A DNA stretch of 64,000 nt from Flammeovirga aprica JL-4 (GCF_012844305.1 NZ_JABANE010000039.1:1-64000); one strand, 5' to 3'; numbered from the stretch's first letter, positions 8,431 to 18,400 are shown. Notes: generated by a model not told the origin, from the sequence alone. Made by a program: numbers and translations.

Positions 8431-9126
8431 ATGAAAAAAATTTTAGTGATTGGTGGTTCATCAGGAATCGGTAGAGCAGTTGTAGCACAGCTTTCTAGTC
8501 AAGGACATGAGGTTTTTGCTACTTATAATAGCACTGCCCCGGTGGATGATTACAGCAATGTTCATTTCTTTCCCCTCAATATTCTAGACGAAACACTTGA
8601 CTTTTCTGTTATTCCTAATGAATTAAATGGATTGGTTTACTGTCCGGGGGCAATTGATCTGCAACCTTTCTCTAAAATAGCACCACAGGCATTTATTGAT
8701 GATTTCAATTTGCAGGTGGTGGGTGCGGTGAAAGTGATACAGGCCAATATTAATGCACTCCGAAAAGGAACCGGTTCTGTTGTGTTTTATTCTACAGTGG
8801 CCAATCAAATGGGTTTTAAGTATCACAGTTTAGTCGCCGCCTCCAAAGGAGCAATTGAAGGACTTACCAAGTCGTTAGCTTCTGAATATGCACCTAAAGT
8901 TCGTTTTAATGCTGTGGCACCTTCATTGACTTCTACCCCACTCGCTTCTAAGTTTTTGAACAGTGATGCCAAGGTGGAAGCAAATGCTAAAACACACCCT
9001 TTACAGAGAATTGGCAGTGCAGAAGACATTGCTAATATGACCACTTTTTTATTATCAGACCAGTCATCATGGGTTACCGGACAGGTGATGCATGTGGATG
9101 GTGGTTTATCAACCCTAAAAATGTAA
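8431..9126 (+). CDS. Short-chain dehydrogenase/reductase with atypical active site
   Basis: I chose the ATG at 8431 (MKKILVIGGSSGIG) because the Rossmann glycine motif GGSSGIG then falls at residues 8-14; upstream codons add an unlikely 26-residue extension. The 231-residue length and C-terminal WVTGQVMHVDGG are typical of FabG-like SDRs that use NAD(P)H. The canonical YxxxK is altered: Lys139 is in AASKGA, but the residue four before it is Val135, with Tyr131 displaced, while Ser121 is kept. The gene begins a tight unit with a 53-residue microprotein and an SRPBCC protein (gaps of 6 and 2 bases). The substrate is unknown. Confidence 0.85.
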   Translation: MKKILVIGGSSGIGRAVVAQLSSQGHEVFATYNSTAPVDDYSNVHFFPLNILDETLDFSVIPNELNGLVYCPGAIDLQPFSKIAPQAFIDDFNLQVVGAVKVIQANINALRKGTGSVVFYSTVANQMGFKYHSLVAASKGAIEGLTKSLASEYAPKVRFNAVAPSLTSTPLASKFLNSDAKVEANAKTHPLQRIGSAEDIANMTTFLLSDQSSWVTGQVMHVDGGLSTLKM

Positions 9127-9132
9127 AAAGCT

Positions 9133-9294
9133 ATGTTCGGATTATTTAAAAAGAAATCGAAGAAAGAAGTTCTAGAGAAAAAATATAGAAAACTGTTGGA
9201 GGAATCACACCGTCTGTCGACTGTCAATAGAATAGAGAGCGACAAGAAAATGTATGAAGCCAATCAAGTTTTAGAAGAAATTGAAAAATTATAA
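9133..9294 (+). CDS. Lacal_2735-type small protein (DUF6435-like)
   Basis: This 53-residue ORF begins MFGLFKKKSKKEVLEKKYRK and is almost entirely charged helix. It matches from memory the short Lacal_2735 family of Flavobacteriia and Cytophagia: MFGLFKKK start, a central KLLEESHRLS-like stretch and an EANQVLEEIEKL end. Function is unknown; the amphipathic start may touch membranes. It sits 6 bases after the SDR and 2 bases before the SRPBCC gene, so the three are probably co-transcribed. Confidence 0.8.
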   Translation: MFGLFKKKSKKEVLEKKYRKLLEESHRLSTVNRIESDKKMYEANQVLEEIEKL

Positions 9295-9296
9295 AT

Positions 9297-9770
9297 ATGG
9301 GATTTTATCAGTTTAAAGCATCACAGGATATTCCTGCATCTGTAGACGAAGTTTGGGACTTTATTTCTTCTCCCAAAAATCTTAAAGAAATTACACCCGA
9401 TTATATGGGTTTTGATATCACTTCTGAACATGCTTCCGAAAAAATGTATCAGGGCATGATCATCACTTATAAAGTAAGTCCGCTTTTAGGTTTAAAAATG
9501 GACTGGATGACAGAGATCACACATGTGAGAGAGGGCGAATATTTTGTAGACGAACAACGTGTGGGGCCTTATAACCTATGGCATCATCAGCATATTTTGG
9601 TACCAACTGAAAACGGCGTTACGATGAAAGATATTGTCACTTACGCACCTCCTTTTGGACCTCTTGGTGATATTGCTAATGCGATCATGATCAGAAGTAA
9701 GTTGAAAGAAATTTTTGCTTACAGAAAGAAAGTGATTGAAGAGAAATGGGGCGTATTATCTGCCGTTTAG
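9297..9770 (+). CDS. SRPBCC-family protein
   Basis: The 157-residue sequence begins with the strand-helix pattern of the START/SRPBCC fold (YQFKASQDIPASVDEVWDFI) and ends in a long helix (AIMIRSKLKEIFAYRKKVIE), the hallmark of this ligand-binding family. It has no signal peptide. In related bacteria such proteins sit beside SDRs and photolyase-like genes; here it ends the SDR/microprotein unit. The ligand is unknown. A terminator follows about 115 bases downstream. Confidence 0.8.
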   Translation: MGFYQFKASQDIPASVDEVWDFISSPKNLKEITPDYMGFDITSEHASEKMYQGMIITYKVSPLLGLKMDWMTEITHVREGEYFVDEQRVGPYNLWHHQHILVPTENGVTMKDIVTYAPPFGPLGDIANAIMIRSKLKEIFAYRKKVIEEKWGVLSAV

Positions 9771-9883
9771 ATTAAAAAAAATAGCATAAGAAGCTAAGAA
9801 TTCATTCTTACTTTAAAGAAAATCATAATTGTAATTATCCTCTGTTTAGGAGACCATAATTAATTATTTCTTGACCAATAATT

Positions 9884-9922
9884 AATCCCTTGTTGAATAC
9901 TTTTTCTCCAAGGGATTTTTTG
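9884..9922 (+). terminator. Intrinsic terminator
   Basis: AATCCCTTG (9884-9892) pairs with CAAGGGATT (9909-9917) over 9 bp and is followed by a T run. It closes the SDR-microprotein-SRPBCC unit. Confidence 0.85.
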
Positions 9923-10058
9923 TAGTATAAGGAAATAGAATAATGATTTGCTTTGTATTATTTGTGGTGATTCTTAAGTCACAAGGCATTGTGCACTACA
10001 GGTGTCGAAACCTTTCTAATTTCAAGCTACCTCCAAAATATAAAACAAACGGACCACC

Positions 10059-11165
10059 CTAACTCTTAACTCTTAACTCAACCTCCTCAACACTCACTTT
10101 ATAGATTGTAGAATGCTGATATGTTTCTTCAGGTTGTAAAACTACACTTGGGAAGTTAGTATGCTGTGGTGAATCAGGATAAAACTGTGATTCAAAACAA
10201 ATGGATTCTCTGGCTTTGAACGCTTTTCCAGTATCGCTTTTATCATTTCCAGAAAGGAAGTTGGCGGTATACACCTGAACTCCAGGCATCGTGGTATGCA
10301 TTTCCATTTTAATTCCAGATTGCGGATCTATGGCTGTTATTAATGGTAATTTATCGTTCTTCTTGACAAAGTTGTGATCAATGCCATTCGCTAATTTGAT
10401 TTGTGCATCTGAAGTATCAATAGCACTTCTTACTGTTTTCATTGTTCTGAAGTCAAAAACAGAATAATCTACCGCTTTAATTTCGCCAGTTGGCAAACCA
10501 CCACTGATTAAAGGTGTGTATTGATCTGCATTAATTCTTAAGTTCAAATCTAAAACACTGCCGTTTCCTGCTCCTTTTAAGTTAAAGAAAGCGTGATTGG
10601 TAAGGTTCACTACAGTTGCTTTATCAGTTACGGCATTGTAATTCATTTTCAGCTCATTATTTTCTGTCAATTGATACTCAACCACCACTTCCAAATTTCC
10701 AGGAAAACCTCCTTCTCCATCTTTTGAAAGGTATTTCAATTTCACACTACTTTTAGTTACAGCTTCAATGGACCAAAATTTATCATGAAACCCTGCCTTC
10801 CCTCCATGCAAAATAAATTCATCTTCGGTCAAGTGAATCTTTTTTCCTTCTAATTCAAAATTCTGAAGACGATTAGCATATCTCCCAACGATGGCACCAT
10901 AATACTGGGCATCTGCATTTTGATATTGTTGTAACGTAGAGAATCCTAAAACTATATTTCTCAAGCTGTCATTTTTATCTTTCACATACCAAGACACCAA
11001 CCTTGCACCATAATTGGTAATTTCCACTTTACAACCTTGCTCGTTTTTCAACTCTACTATTTTAAAAGCATTGCTTTCTGTTCTTATTTCCTCTTGTTTA
11101 TGTGTATGAGTAGTGCCACATCCTATGATAAATAGTAGCAGGAAAGATAGTAGTTTGTTTGCCAT
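10059..11165 (-). CDS. galM: Aldose 1-epimerase (mutarotase), lipoprotein
   Basis: The 368-residue protein interconverts alpha and beta anomers of hexoses, for example after agar-derived galactose is released. A lipoprotein signal (LLLFIIGCG) predicts anchoring in the cell envelope. Family marks are NYGARLVSW, VGRYANRL, LHGGKAGFHDKFW, the catalytic-His region NLTNHAFFNLKG, and the catalytic-Glu region CFESQFYPDSPQHTNFP near the C-terminus. It is a single gene with convergent and divergent neighbours. Oddly, its last codons (ELRVKS-stop) are encoded by three copies of a 7-nt unit found in intergenic hairpins elsewhere in the window, suggesting the repeat was captured as coding sequence. Confidence 0.92.
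   Translation of the reverse strand: MANKLLSFLLLFIIGCGTTHTHKQEEIRTESNAFKIVELKNEQGCKVEITNYGARLVSWYVKDKNDSLRNIVLGFSTLQQYQNADAQYYGAIVGRYANRLQNFELEGKKIHLTEDEFILHGGKAGFHDKFWSIEAVTKSSVKLKYLSKDGEGGFPGNLEVVVEYQLTENNELKMNYNAVTDKATVVNLTNHAFFNLKGAGNGSVLDLNLRINADQYTPLISGGLPTGEIKAVDYSVFDFRTMKTVRSAIDTSDAQIKLANGIDHNFVKKNDKLPLITAIDPQSGIKMEMHTTMPGVQVYTANFLSGNDKSDTGKAFKARESICFESQFYPDSPQHTNFPSVVLQPEETYQHSTIYKVSVEEVELRVKS
10060..10080. repeat. Heptamer repeat arm (TAACTCT x3)
   Basis: Three successive TAACTCT-type units overlap the galM stop codon. The unit is the same as in the 13629-13752 hairpin. I see no opposite arm nearby. Confidence 0.7.
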
Positions 11166-11423
11166 AATTTTATTTTAAAAATGTATATAAGTAATGTTTA
11201 AAGCTAGCGGTTTACAGTAAATAGCAGGGTGGGCAAATTGGGCAAAAAAAGAGGTAGTTTCAGATATTTCATCAAATAATATGATCTTGAAGAGTGGGAA
11301 TTCAATTTTGTGCTATTTTTTTAATATGATATCATAACACTTTGTAAAATCATTTGATAAAAAGGAGTTTATAAAGTAGATTAACAATAGAAATCCATTA
11401 TGGAATCATTTTAAAACTAACTG

Positions 11424-12224
11424 ATGAAATATTACTCCAATAAAAATGTCTTTATTACTGGTGGAACAAGTGGCATAGGCTTGGAAATGGGTAAACAACT
11501 CTCTTCTTTCGGTGCGAATGTGGTCCTTTTTGGACGGAAAAATTTAGAAGAAACACTAGATGCGGTAAGTGATGCGGGAACTGGAAATAAAGTGCATGCT
11601 TTCTTTATGGAAACTACAAATTTAGGTACGGTGCAGCTTGGGTTTGAACAAGGTATTCAAACGGTAGGACTTCCTGATATTGTAATACATTCGGCTGGTG
11701 TTGGCCGTTGTGTTCCTTTTGAGGATTTTTCTAAAGATGAATTTGAGCAGGTTACAAATGTAAATATCTATGGCACCCGCAATGTGGCGGAAGTTGCTTT
11801 TCCTTACCTCAAAGCGACTAAAGGGCAACTTATGTTTCTGATTTCATTGGCAGGAATAGTGATCAACTATGGTTATGCGGCTTATTGCACTTCAAAATAT
11901 GCTACCCTGGGTTTTGCAGGGGTGCTACGAAGTGAATGGAAACCTTATGGTATAGGAATTACTGCTGCTTGTCCTCCTGAAATTACAACACCTTTAGTGG
12001 AAACTGAAAATCTGGAATCTCCCGAAGTGGCCAAAGTATTGAAAAACTTTGCTGGTAATTTACCATTAAAATCCGCATGCAGGTATATGCTTAAAGGACT
12101 TTCAAAAAGAAAATACATGGTTATTCCTGGTTTCAAGGCAAAGTTTGTGGCCCTAACACAGCGCTTCGCTCCCTCATTAAATAACTTAATTAGTGATTTA
12201 ATTATCGCTCGATTTATCAAATAA
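11424..12224 (+). CDS. SDR-family reductase resembling 3-ketodihydrosphingosine reductase
   Basis: The 266-residue protein has the cofactor motif GGTSGIG (13-19), Ser141 and a complete YCTSK catalytic motif (Tyr154, Lys158). The segment after it, ITAACPPEITTPLVETEN, resembles the PP-x-TxTPG region of eukaryotic 3-ketodihydrosphingosine reductase, and the C-terminal ~50 residues are hydrophobic as in that family. Bacteroidota make sphingolipids, so a role in reducing 3-ketosphinganine is plausible but unproven. The next gene, a Crp/Fnr regulator, starts 28 bases after the stop, so the two are probably co-expressed. Confidence 0.75.
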   Translation: MKYYSNKNVFITGGTSGIGLEMGKQLSSFGANVVLFGRKNLEETLDAVSDAGTGNKVHAFFMETTNLGTVQLGFEQGIQTVGLPDIVIHSAGVGRCVPFEDFSKDEFEQVTNVNIYGTRNVAEVAFPYLKATKGQLMFLISLAGIVINYGYAAYCTSKYATLGFAGVLRSEWKPYGIGITAACPPEITTPLVETENLESPEVAKVLKNFAGNLPLKSACRYMLKGLSKRKYMVIPGFKAKFVALTQRFAPSLNNLISDLIIARFIK

Positions 12225-12252
12225 CTAAACACATCTATTCTTCAATATTAAT

Positions 12253-12825
12253 ATGCTTCAACAACTCCTAGAAGAACTTAACAGTATCTCAAAATTAAAT
12301 GAGCAAGAACAACTATCGATCAAAAACCTTATTTCTGTCAAACATCTGGATGAAGGGGAATATTGGTTTTATGAAGGGAAAAAAACGGATCAAGTGGCTT
12401 TTGTGGCGAAAGGATATTTAAGAAAATACTTTATGGTTGATGGAAACGAAAAAACAGATTTTTTCTATTTCGAAGGGTCTTTTACAGGTGATTTGCCTTC
12501 TATTATTTCCAACAGGGCCTGCAAATCTTTTAATATTGCTATGGAACCCACCACTCTATTAACTCTTTCTTATTATGAAATCGATGAACTGGCAAAAAAA
12601 TCCATCAATATTGAACGCTTATTAAGAAAGGTGACAGAAAGTGGTTTTGTTATGTATTATGAAAAAGCAACCTCATTTGTATTACAGTCTCCAAAAGAGA
12701 GATATGATGAGTTATTGCGTCAAAACCCTAAAATAATGGAGAAGGCAACACAGTATCATATCGCCTCCTATTTAGGAATTACCCCTCAGCACCTTTCAAG
12801 GTTGAGAGCGTCTCACCGAAATTAA
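12253..12825 (+). CDS. Crp/Fnr-family transcriptional regulator
   Basis: This 190-residue protein has an N-terminal cyclic-nucleotide-binding-like barrel (~10-115, with VKHLDEGEYWFYEGKK and VAFVAKGYLRKYF) and a short C-terminal winged helix ending YLGITPQHLSRLRA, the recognition helix. It has no Fnr-type cysteine cluster. Position next to the SDR suggests it may regulate that gene or itself, but no operator was identified. Confidence 0.85.
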   Translation: MLQQLLEELNSISKLNEQEQLSIKNLISVKHLDEGEYWFYEGKKTDQVAFVAKGYLRKYFMVDGNEKTDFFYFEGSFTGDLPSIISNRACKSFNIAMEPTTLLTLSYYEIDELAKKSINIERLLRKVTESGFVMYYEKATSFVLQSPKERYDELLRQNPKIMEKATQYHIASYLGITPQHLSRLRASHRN

Positions 12826-12878
12826 CAAATGTGAATGCGTAAGAATCTTTCATAGTGCTTCTTTGTGATAAAGATTTT

Positions 12879-12960
12879 GAATTGAGAATGTAGAATTAAG
12901 ATAATTCGTCAACAGCATAAACACCACACGAACTATTGAAATTCTTCATTCTGATTTATT
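12879..12960. repeat. Heptamer inverted-repeat element
   Basis: The left arm reads GAATTGA GAATGTA GAATTAA in steps of 7. The right arm (from about 12939) reads AATTCTT CATTCTG. They can fold into an imperfect hairpin around a ~37-bp centre. It lies between the regulator and the next membrane-protein gene. Confidence 0.55.
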
Positions 12961-12983
12961 CATTTTTCAAATAAAAAAACATC

Positions 12984-13577
12984 ATGAAGCACTATTTTCA
13001 ATACGCAAAAGACAGAAATATCACTACACTATTTTTTATTTTCTTAGCCTCCTACTTATTTCTAAATGTGGGGCATCACCCCTTTTCTATTCCTAGCATC
13101 GTCAAATTATCAGGTGGTTTTAGTATCCTCAATGTCATTCCTTATTATAATGCTGAAACTGCTTATGTCTATTTGAATGCTTACAATGAAACGGCAATCG
13201 CCATCTATAATAGAATTCTAATTTTTGATTTTCTTGTTTTAATCCCCGTTTATGTTTCCTTCTTTTCATTATCCCTTTTCTTTCTTTTAGAAAGATTGAC
13301 AGATCTCAAGAATTCAATAGTCCAAAAAATTGCATTGCTTCCGTTTATTGCTGGATTTTTGAATATGGTAGAGGATATCATTATTGCATTATTGCTATAT
13401 ACCCTTCCTGAAAAATGGAATTTCTTAGCTGAAATATGTGGGATTTTGACCTCTTCTAAGTCATTGATTACAGTGATTTGTATGCTCGCCATTTTTGGGC
13501 TTTATATCGTTTTGGGGATAAAAAAAGTACAAAAGAAAAGGGCCAACTCCTATCACAAAGCTGGCCCTACAAACTAA
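12984..13577 (+). CDS. Multi-pass membrane protein of unknown function
   Basis: The 197 residues contain about five hydrophobic segments (near 15-32, 75-100, 115-138, 150-170 and a final ILGIKK-preceding helix) and a short basic tail. I do not recognise a family. It may follow the regulator in transcription, though a heptamer-repeat element lies between them. Its last ~13 codons overlap a strong hairpin that serves as a terminator for the convergent SusC/SusD transcript. Confidence 0.7.
   Translation: MKHYFQYAKDRNITTLFFIFLASYLFLNVGHHPFSIPSIVKLSGGFSILNVIPYYNAETAYVYLNAYNETAIAIYNRILIFDFLVLIPVYVSFFSLSLFFLLERLTDLKNSIVQKIALLPFIAGFLNMVEDIIIALLLYTLPEKWNFLAEICGILTSSKSLITVICMLAIFGLYIVLGIKKVQKKRANSYHKAGPTN
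13531..13568 (-). terminator. Terminator for the SusC/SusD operon, inside a convergent gene's 3' end
   Basis: AGGGCCA (13539-13545) pairs with TGGCCCT (13562-13568). On the minus strand the stem extends by three more pairs with one G-U and is followed by a T-rich tract, so it works for the leftward transcript. It lies within the last codons of the rightward membrane-protein gene. Confidence 0.7.
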
Positions 13578-13628
13578 ACTGATCGCTAAAAATTGTCTTT
13601 TTTGCTATTTCAAAAGAGGTTGAATGAT

Positions 13629-13752
13629 GAGTTAAGAGTTAAGAAAAATAATTGGTGTTGTGATCCTATTTAATATAAATACCATTGGTAGAGACGAAAT
13701 ACTAAATCGTTTTCACATACTACCTTAACTCTTCATTCTTAACTCTTAACTT
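13629..13752. repeat. Heptamer inverted-repeat element
   Basis: GAGTTAAGAGTTAAG (13629-13643) is perfectly complementary to CTTAACTCTTAACTT's core (13738-13752). Both arms are made of 7-nt units, and the right arm has further units (CCTTAACTCTTCATT) inside. The spacer is about 95 bp without an ORF. It lies between converging genes. Confidence 0.75.
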
Positions 13753-13767
13753 ATTTCACCCTATTGA

Positions 13768-15444
13768 TTAATAGCCGTCATTTTGTTTAAATCCTGCATT
13801 GAGGTCTAGTTCTCTCTGCGGAATAGGTAAGAATTTACGTGTCCAATTAAAAGGTACTTCATAATCTGAAGGGACACCCACGTCACCCGTTAAGTTTTGA
13901 TTATTTCTGATGTAGATAGGATCATCATGTGTTGGAGGCACCAACTCATAATTAGTTACTGTTAATTCCTGATCTGCATATCCGTTTCCTCTTCTGATCA
14001 CATCAAAGTAACGGTGGCCTTCCATTGCTAACTCCAATCTTCTTTCAAGGTAGATATCATCTAATGATACCCCTGATTTTGGAGTAAGACCTGCTCTGTT
14101 TCTGATCATATTCACATACTCATCAGCTTTACCTTGGTTGCCAGCTTGTAAGTACAGTTCTGCTGCAATCAAGTAGATATCTGCTAAACGAATATAGTGG
14201 TAGTTTTGATCGTAGTTCAATTCAGGAGTACCGTTGTCCGTTCTTCTGTAAGCATGCGTTGTATACTTATAAGTAAACATGCCTGTGAATGTATAATGTG
14301 CTTCTAATGATGGGCTGAAGTCTTCAGGGTCATTACCCATTTCTAAGTGATTTTCATACTCTTTGTCTACCAATTCTTTTGCATAGATAATAGTAGACGC
14401 TTTTCTTATATCACCTGCAGTAAATAAAGACTCAAGCTCTCTTGTAGGTCCACCAAAACCCCATCCTTGTGCAAGAATATCACTGTTATGACCTCTTGGG
14501 CCAGCCATTGTACATTGGTAGTTACCTAGCTTATTATGTGACCAGTCACCAGTTCCAGTGTTAGCGAAAGGAATTTCAAATAATACCTCTGCGTTATAGT
14601 TGCCATTTTCGTTGAATAAGTCTTCGTAATTTGCCAACAAGTGAGCTCCTGAGTTCAAAATGATGTCTTCTGCCAATTCAATTGCATCTTGCTGTGTAAA
14701 TTCTGCACCGTCTTCTACAGGTAAAGATGATTTGTTGTAAACACCTGTGTAGAACATATAGACCTTTAACAACTCAGCTTTTGCCGCATATTTTGACAAT
14801 CTACCTAATTCATTTTCTGGCAATTGATCCGCCATCAATGGAATCGCATCCAAGATATCTTTCGCTACAAAAGCATATACCTCTTCTGGTGCAGACTGCA
14901 ATACATCCTCCCAGTTTTCACCTGTCAGTGTCTCTCTGATCAATGGAATGTTTTCAAACAATCTCAATAACTCAAAGTAATAGTGCGCACGTAAGAATAA
15001 AGCTTCACCTTCAAAATTAGATTTGATATCTTCCTCATTTGATCTGAATTCAATCTGCTCATAACTACCCAAAAGCGTGTTGGCTCTTTGGATACCCACA
15101 TAACATTTCTTCCACGTTTTTTCACCTTGCATACTCACTGATCGAGCATCAAAACGCTGCATCTGTTGCCAGCCCAACATATCTGTGTTGTTCGCTCCAC
15201 CTGTGTACACATCATCTGACATCACATCAGCAGTCAGTGCTTGAGGCATAGCTTGCCAGTCCAAATTGTCATTTCTCAACATCTCATAAGCACCCATCAA
15301 CGCTTGGCGTGCCTCTGTTGATGTACGGAAAAACGAATCTTGATCTTGTGAATCTTTTGGAGTAATATCCAGGAATTTTGAACATGAGCTTGCTCCAATG
15401 CAAAGCATCAAAAGTGCTCCTATATATAAATTGATTTTTTTCAT
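13768..15444 (-). CDS. SusD/RagB-family outer-membrane nutrient-binding lipoprotein
   Basis: The 558-residue protein has a lipoprotein signal ending ASSC (Cys21) and starts mature as SKFLDITPKDSQDQDSFF, typical of SusD. TPR-like helices (ALFLRAHYYFELLRLFENIP) and the C-terminal signature LDDIYLERRLELAMEGHRYFDVIRRG confirm the family. It binds oligosaccharide at the cell surface and forms the lid of the SusC channel. Its start lies 29 bases after the SusC stop, so the pair is one transcript. No glycoside hydrolase is adjacent; galM is about 3 kb away. The substrate cannot be told from sequence. Confidence 0.95.
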   Translation of the reverse strand: MKKINLYIGALLMLCIGASSCSKFLDITPKDSQDQDSFFRTSTEARQALMGAYEMLRNDNLDWQAMPQALTADVMSDDVYTGGANNTDMLGWQQMQRFDARSVSMQGEKTWKKCYVGIQRANTLLGSYEQIEFRSNEEDIKSNFEGEALFLRAHYYFELLRLFENIPLIRETLTGENWEDVLQSAPEEVYAFVAKDILDAIPLMADQLPENELGRLSKYAAKAELLKVYMFYTGVYNKSSLPVEDGAEFTQQDAIELAEDIILNSGAHLLANYEDLFNENGNYNAEVLFEIPFANTGTGDWSHNKLGNYQCTMAGPRGHNSDILAQGWGFGGPTRELESLFTAGDIRKASTIIYAKELVDKEYENHLEMGNDPEDFSPSLEAHYTFTGMFTYKYTTHAYRRTDNGTPELNYDQNYHYIRLADIYLIAAELYLQAGNQGKADEYVNMIRNRAGLTPKSGVSLDDIYLERRLELAMEGHRYFDVIRRGNGYADQELTVTNYELVPPTHDDPIYIRNNQNLTGDVGVPSDYEVPFNWTRKFLPIPQRELDLNAGFKQNDGY

Positions 15445-15473
15445 TTCTAGTAAGTTTCTGATGGATAAAAGAA

Positions 15474-18400
15474 TTAGAATGTTACGTTAAGTCCTACTAA
15501 GTAAAAACGTGCTTGAGGGTAAGATCCCATGTCAAATCCTGAACCCATTGCACCACCATGACCCATTTCAGGATCTAATCCTGAGTAATCAGTGAATGTT
15601 AGTAAGTTGTTGCCTGACACATACACTCTTAAACGTTGTGTACCAATTTTCTTTGAGATATGACTTGGTAAAGTGTAACCTACTTGTACGTTTTTCAATC
15701 TTAAGTAAGAAGCATCTTCAATATGTACCATATCATTCATCCACAAGTAGTTGTTGTTCGTATCATCATGCGTGAATCTTGGCATTGAGTTCGAACCGTT
15801 TTCTGGCGTCCAGCTGTTTAAGTAACGCGTGTCATAGTTTTGATCACCTAATAAGTCTCTACGCGTAGAAGCATTCATCATCTTACCGCCAGCTTGTCCT
15901 TGCCAGAACATCGAGAAATCAAATCCTTTGTACTCCGCACGGATCGTTAAACCATACGTCCAGTTGTGCACTGGCGTACCAATATCAGTACGGTCATTTT
16001 CATCAATTACACCGTCTCCGTTTGTATCTACAAAACGAATATCACCAGGTTTTGCATTTGTACCGAACATTTCATTGTAACGGTCAGCTTCTTGCTGGTT
16101 TTGGATTACTCCGTCAGTTTTGAAACCGTAGAAGAATGGAAGTGAATGACCTGTAGCCATTGCCATGTTACCTACTGTATTGTGCAGACCGTCACCGAAG
16201 ATAAAACCATCTGTGTTGTTTACTGCTGTTACTTTGTTGTCATTGTAAGCAACATTACCTGTGATAGAGTATTTGAACTCTCCTTCATTATTCTGGTAAG
16301 TCAATGCCAATTCAATACCTTGGTTTCTTACTGTACCTAAGTTGGTGATTGGATCTTCCTGACCTGTGTAATCTGGCACTGGCTTGTTACCCAATAAATC
16401 TTGTCTTTCTCTTGAGTACAAATCAACATTGGCTTGTAACATGTCATTGAATAACCCAACGTCAATACCTAAGTTGAATTCTGCTGCTGCTTCCCAACGT
16501 AAATCAGGATTGGCCATTCTTGTAATACCGTAACCCGGCTGTGGCACACCACCTGGCCCTAGAGGGTAAGAAGCTGTTGAACCGAAAGCAGACATGTAAC
16601 CGAATGGAGGAATGTTTTCGTTACCTACTTTACCCCATGAACCTCTTACTTTTAAGAAGTTAACTGTTTCGTTGTACTTCAAGAAATCTTCGTTTGAAAT
16701 CACCCAACCTGCTTGTAATGATGGGAAGAAACCAAACTGATGGTTAGGACCGAAGTTAGAAGATCCATCATAACGCATAGTTGCGCTGAATAAATACTTC
16801 TCTTTGTAATCATAACCCAATCTACCAAAGAATGACATCAAACGGTGATCATAGAATCCGCCATCTGTTTTTTGAGTGTTATCATCAGCACCGTTGCCGA
16901 TATAACCATAATCCCATCCTGGAAGCTGTAAGCCATTACGCATACCCCACATATCTGTACCAGTACTTTGACGCATTGTCATACCGCCTAATACTGAAAT
17001 TTTGTGATCCTCATTGATTTTCTTTTCATACATTGCTGTATTCTCCCACTGCCAAGTGCTGTATTCGTTCATACTTTGATTGACAGAACTATTGGCCACT
17101 TGATTTACAGAATTGTAATATACTTCAGGACTGTAACCTCTGTTGGCCCATGAACCTACGTCCACACCAAAATCCGTTTTCATTGTCAGACCTTTGATAC
17201 CTACAGGCTTCACTTCTACGAAAGCATTACCAATAAATTTATTGGATAAGTTAGTTTCATACGTATTATGGATTCTTGCCATTGGGTTGACAATCTCTCT
17301 TAGTTGTCTTTCAGAAATACCATAGTAAGCACCATTTTCACCTGTTAAAGGATTGTATACACCTGGATTGTAAGCAGGTCTTACTGGGTACGTATCATAT
17401 TCAGCATTCTTATCGTAAGCATATACTGGCGTTAGAGGATCGTGCAATAATGCATTTTGGATTGCACCACCAAACTGTTCGTGCTCATTGATACCTCTTC
17501 TTTCTTCTCTTACAAAAGTAGCATTCACACCCACTTTTACTGATTCAGAAACTTTATGCGATGTATTCAAACGGAAAGTATAACGCTCGAACTGTGATTT
17601 TTCAGGGGCTACAATACCATCTTGTCCAAAATAACCAAAACTTGCTAAGTAATTTGAATTTTCATTTCCTCCCGATGATGAAATACTGTGATTCTGGATC
17701 GGAGCACTTTGGAATAATTCGTTCTGCCAATTTGTATCATGAGCAGGATTGGCAATCTGAGCATCACTGTAAATTGGACTTTGCCCTGCGTTCACAGCTC
17801 CTTGGTTATGCAATGTCATGTACTGTTGTGCATTTAATAACGGTGACTCTCTCCATGCATTCTGAACACCATAGTAACCATCATAAGTAACCGTTGCTTT
17901 GCCAGACTTACCTTTTTTAGTCGTAATCATTACTACACCATTGGCACCTCTTGAACCGTAGATTGCTGATGAAGCGGCATCTTTCAGTACTTCCATCGAC
18001 TCAATATCGTTTGGATTTAAGAAGTTGATGTCGTCCATTTGCATTCCGTCAACAACGAATAACGGAGAGTTATGTCCGTTTGAACCTGTACCACGAATAC
18101 GGATATCCACACCTGCACCTGGCTGACCTGATACGTTAGTCACTAACACACCTGGCGTACGACCTTGAAGCGATTGAGCGGCGTTTCCTACAGGTGTTTC
18201 AGTAATTTCTTCTGATTTAACTGATGCAATAGCACCCGTTACCACACTCTTCTTCTGAACACCATAACCTACTACAACAACTTCCTCTAGTTGTTCTACA
18301 TCTTCTACTAGTTCAATTGTAATGTTACTTTTTGAGCCCGCATTGACTTTTTGAGTGACGTACCCTATAAAAGAGAATACTAGTGTTTTCGGCCCATTTG

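Noticed and set aside
12879..13752. CRISPR array
   Set aside because: Units are 7 nt without spacers and arranged as inverted arms; no cas gene is present.
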